Below, in pieces: positions 51,291 to 52,127 of a stretch of 52,127 nucleotides of DNA. The stretch comes from Lachnospiraceae bacterium UBA3692 (GTDB taxonomy: Bacteria > Bacillota > Clostridia > Lachnospirales > Lachnospiraceae): contig DFIR01000036.1 of assembly GCA_002372815.1 (NCBI GenBank), forward strand, positions 1 through 52,127, read 5' to 3'. Each line of letters starts with the position of its first letter. Within the stretch, counting starts at the first letter, position 1. Position numbers and translations under genes: made by a program. A model generated the notes under the pieces. The model saw only the letters and a list, made by a program, of their open reading frames with translations, was not told the origin of the DNA and searched no databases.

Positions 51291-51510
51291 ATGGGACTGT
51301 TCAAAGATTATGTGAGTCAGACACGCAAACCGGAAGGCTTTCTTGGGAAAGTGATGCTGCGCGGCATGAATTCCGGGCATGCCAAAATGGCTGACTGGGG
51401 CTTCCCTTCCGAACGTGAAGGTGCAGGCGGCGGATATCATGAGGCTGCCTTTTGCCGACGGCGAGTTACATTTCGACTGCAATCCGAAAAAAAATTTTAA
51501 AAAATAATTA
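51291..51510 (+). pseudogene. Decayed class I SAM-dependent methyltransferase
   Basis: The N-terminus MGLFKDYVSQTRKPEGFLGK and GMNSGHAKMADWG is the well-preserved start of a common Clostridia methyltransferase. At about 51405 the reading shifts to another frame that gives VKVQAADIMRLPFADGELHF, a later part of the same fold. The SAM-binding glycine motif between them is gone, and the gene stops at 51510. It is thus deleted, frameshifted and truncated. Confidence 0.75.
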
Positions 51511-51549
51511 GCACTCGCACTTGACGAGTGCTAATTTTAGTGTTATATA
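51508..51549 (+). promoter_or_regulatory. CIRCE operator overlapping the Hsp20 promoter
   Basis: TTAGCACTC-N9-GAGTGCTAA (51508-51534) is a perfect CIRCE element, the binding site of the heat-shock repressor HrcA. The -35 TTGACG (51521-51526) lies across its loop and right arm, and TATATA (51544-51549) follows after 17 bp. HrcA bound here would block transcription until heat or misfolded protein titrates GroEL. Confidence 0.95.
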
Positions 51550-51671
51550 TACTATAGAACAAATGATACAGAGGCGCGAAACAACGAGATATGTGAACAG
51601 CAGGTGCAAAGGAAACCTGACATTCCAACAGATATCGGATCCGCTGCCTGACTATAAAAGGAGGAAATATC

Positions 51672-52115
51672 ATGTTACTACCCAGCGTATTTGGAGAAAA
51701 TCTTTTCGATGATTGGTTTCAGTTCCCAGATTTCAGGAGCCTTGACAGAGCAGACCGCAAGCTTTACGGACGTCATGCAGACAGAGTGATGAGAACGGAC
51801 GTAAGAGAACTCGATGATCACTTCGAACTCGATGTGGATCTGCCCGGCTTCAACAAAGAGGACATTGGCCTGGAGCTTCATGACGGCTATCTGACAGTAA
51901 AGGCGGAAAAGAAGCTCAACAACGAAGAGAAAAAGGAAGGCAAATTCATTCGTCATGAGCGATACATCGGATCCATGCAGAGAAGCTTTTTTGTCGGTGA
52001 ATCCCTGACAGAAGAGGACGTAAAGGCAGCCTTCAAGGATGGCGTGCTGCAGGTCCAGGTTCCTAAAAAGGAAGAGAAAAAGCTTCCGGAAAAGAAGCTG
52101 ATCGCGATCGAATGA
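51672..52115 (+). CDS. Small heat-shock protein (Hsp20/alpha-crystallin)
   Basis: 147 residues. The N-terminal part FGENLFDDWFQFPDF precedes an alpha-crystallin domain (about 40-138) with TDVRELDDHFELDVDLPGF, YLTVKAEKK, the Lys/Glu loop, GSMQRSFFVG and AAFKDGVLQVQVPK. It holds unfolding proteins in the cytoplasm. AAAGGAGG is spaced seven bases from the ATG. The 120-nt leader has no hairpin I can see masking the ribosome site. A CIRCE site controls it. Confidence 0.95.
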   Translation: MLLPSVFGENLFDDWFQFPDFRSLDRADRKLYGRHADRVMRTDVRELDDHFELDVDLPGFNKEDIGLELHDGYLTVKAEKKLNNEEKKEGKFIRHERYIGSMQRSFFVGESLTEEDVKAAFKDGVLQVQVPKKEEKKLPEKKLIAIE

Positions 52116-52127
52116 TCGATTGAGGTG

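Noticed and set aside
51541..51671. RNA thermometer in the Hsp20 leader
   Set aside because: I could not find a stem that masks the AAAGGAGG site; CIRCE already explains heat control.

Overview
The window looks like a chromosomal segment of a fairly GC-rich member of the Clostridia, most likely Lachnospiraceae. The evidence is strong AGGAGG-type ribosome binding sites, short tightly packed operons with ATGA overlaps, a TM1266-type hydrogenase regulator, a VTC/DUF4956/beta-helix operon, a CIRCE-controlled Hsp20, many lipoproteins with Glu/Thr/Ala linkers, and DUF2812-PadR and YesL-AraC modules. The family is inferred from gene content only. I saw no rRNA, tRNA, CRISPR array, prophage or intact transposase.

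Layout. 1-740: two unrelated tandem arrays that share a 62-bp period. 854-4443: VTC-domain polyphosphate polymerase-like protein, DUF4956 membrane protein and an anchored beta-helix surface protein. 4611-5821: deoxyinosine glycosylase and a HAD phosphatase. 5996-11352: a lactate module (FAD-linked D-lactate/glycolate oxidase, nickel lactate racemase LarA, convergent lactate permease LctP). Between larA and lctP lies a 1-kb block of inverted structured elements. 11693-16807: Na/phosphate cotransporter, M29 aminopeptidase, a FUSC membrane protein fused to a degenerate HAD domain, and a HAD phosphatase. 16922-25026: SNF2-type helicase, CPBP protease with a PAE-repeat tail, AEC transporter, UlaG-like hydrolase, small membrane proteins and oligopeptidase F. 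25150-33996: WYL regulator, exonuclease III, GH32-like lipoprotein, ThrS without a TGS domain, GNAT acetyltransferase and an anchored HAD phosphatase. 34104-38972: DUF3298-like lipoprotein, TM1266 regulator and a three-gene ABC importer. 39052-47122: a patchy, more AT-rich stretch with Tag glycosylase, lipoproteins, gene remnants, a PadR-DUF2812 operon between 40-bp direct repeats, and a MATE exporter. 47241-51188: YesL-type protein, raffinose-synthase-like GH36 enzyme and AraC regulator. 51291-52115: a decayed methyltransferase followed by a CIRCE-controlled small heat-shock gene.

The strongest candidate for something undescribed is the larA-lctP spacer. It holds two convergent copies of a roughly 250-nt element. 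In the two copies the unpaired core blocks are identical (14 and 18 nt) while every long stem has changed sequence and still pairs. That is the signature of a conserved folded RNA (or DNA cruciform), here flanked by REP-like hairpins. The same REP family recurs as inverted pairs before pepF and before the exonuclease III gene. No RAYT-type transposase is present in the window.

Everything here was read by eye from the sequence. Family names rest on motif recognition, not database searches.
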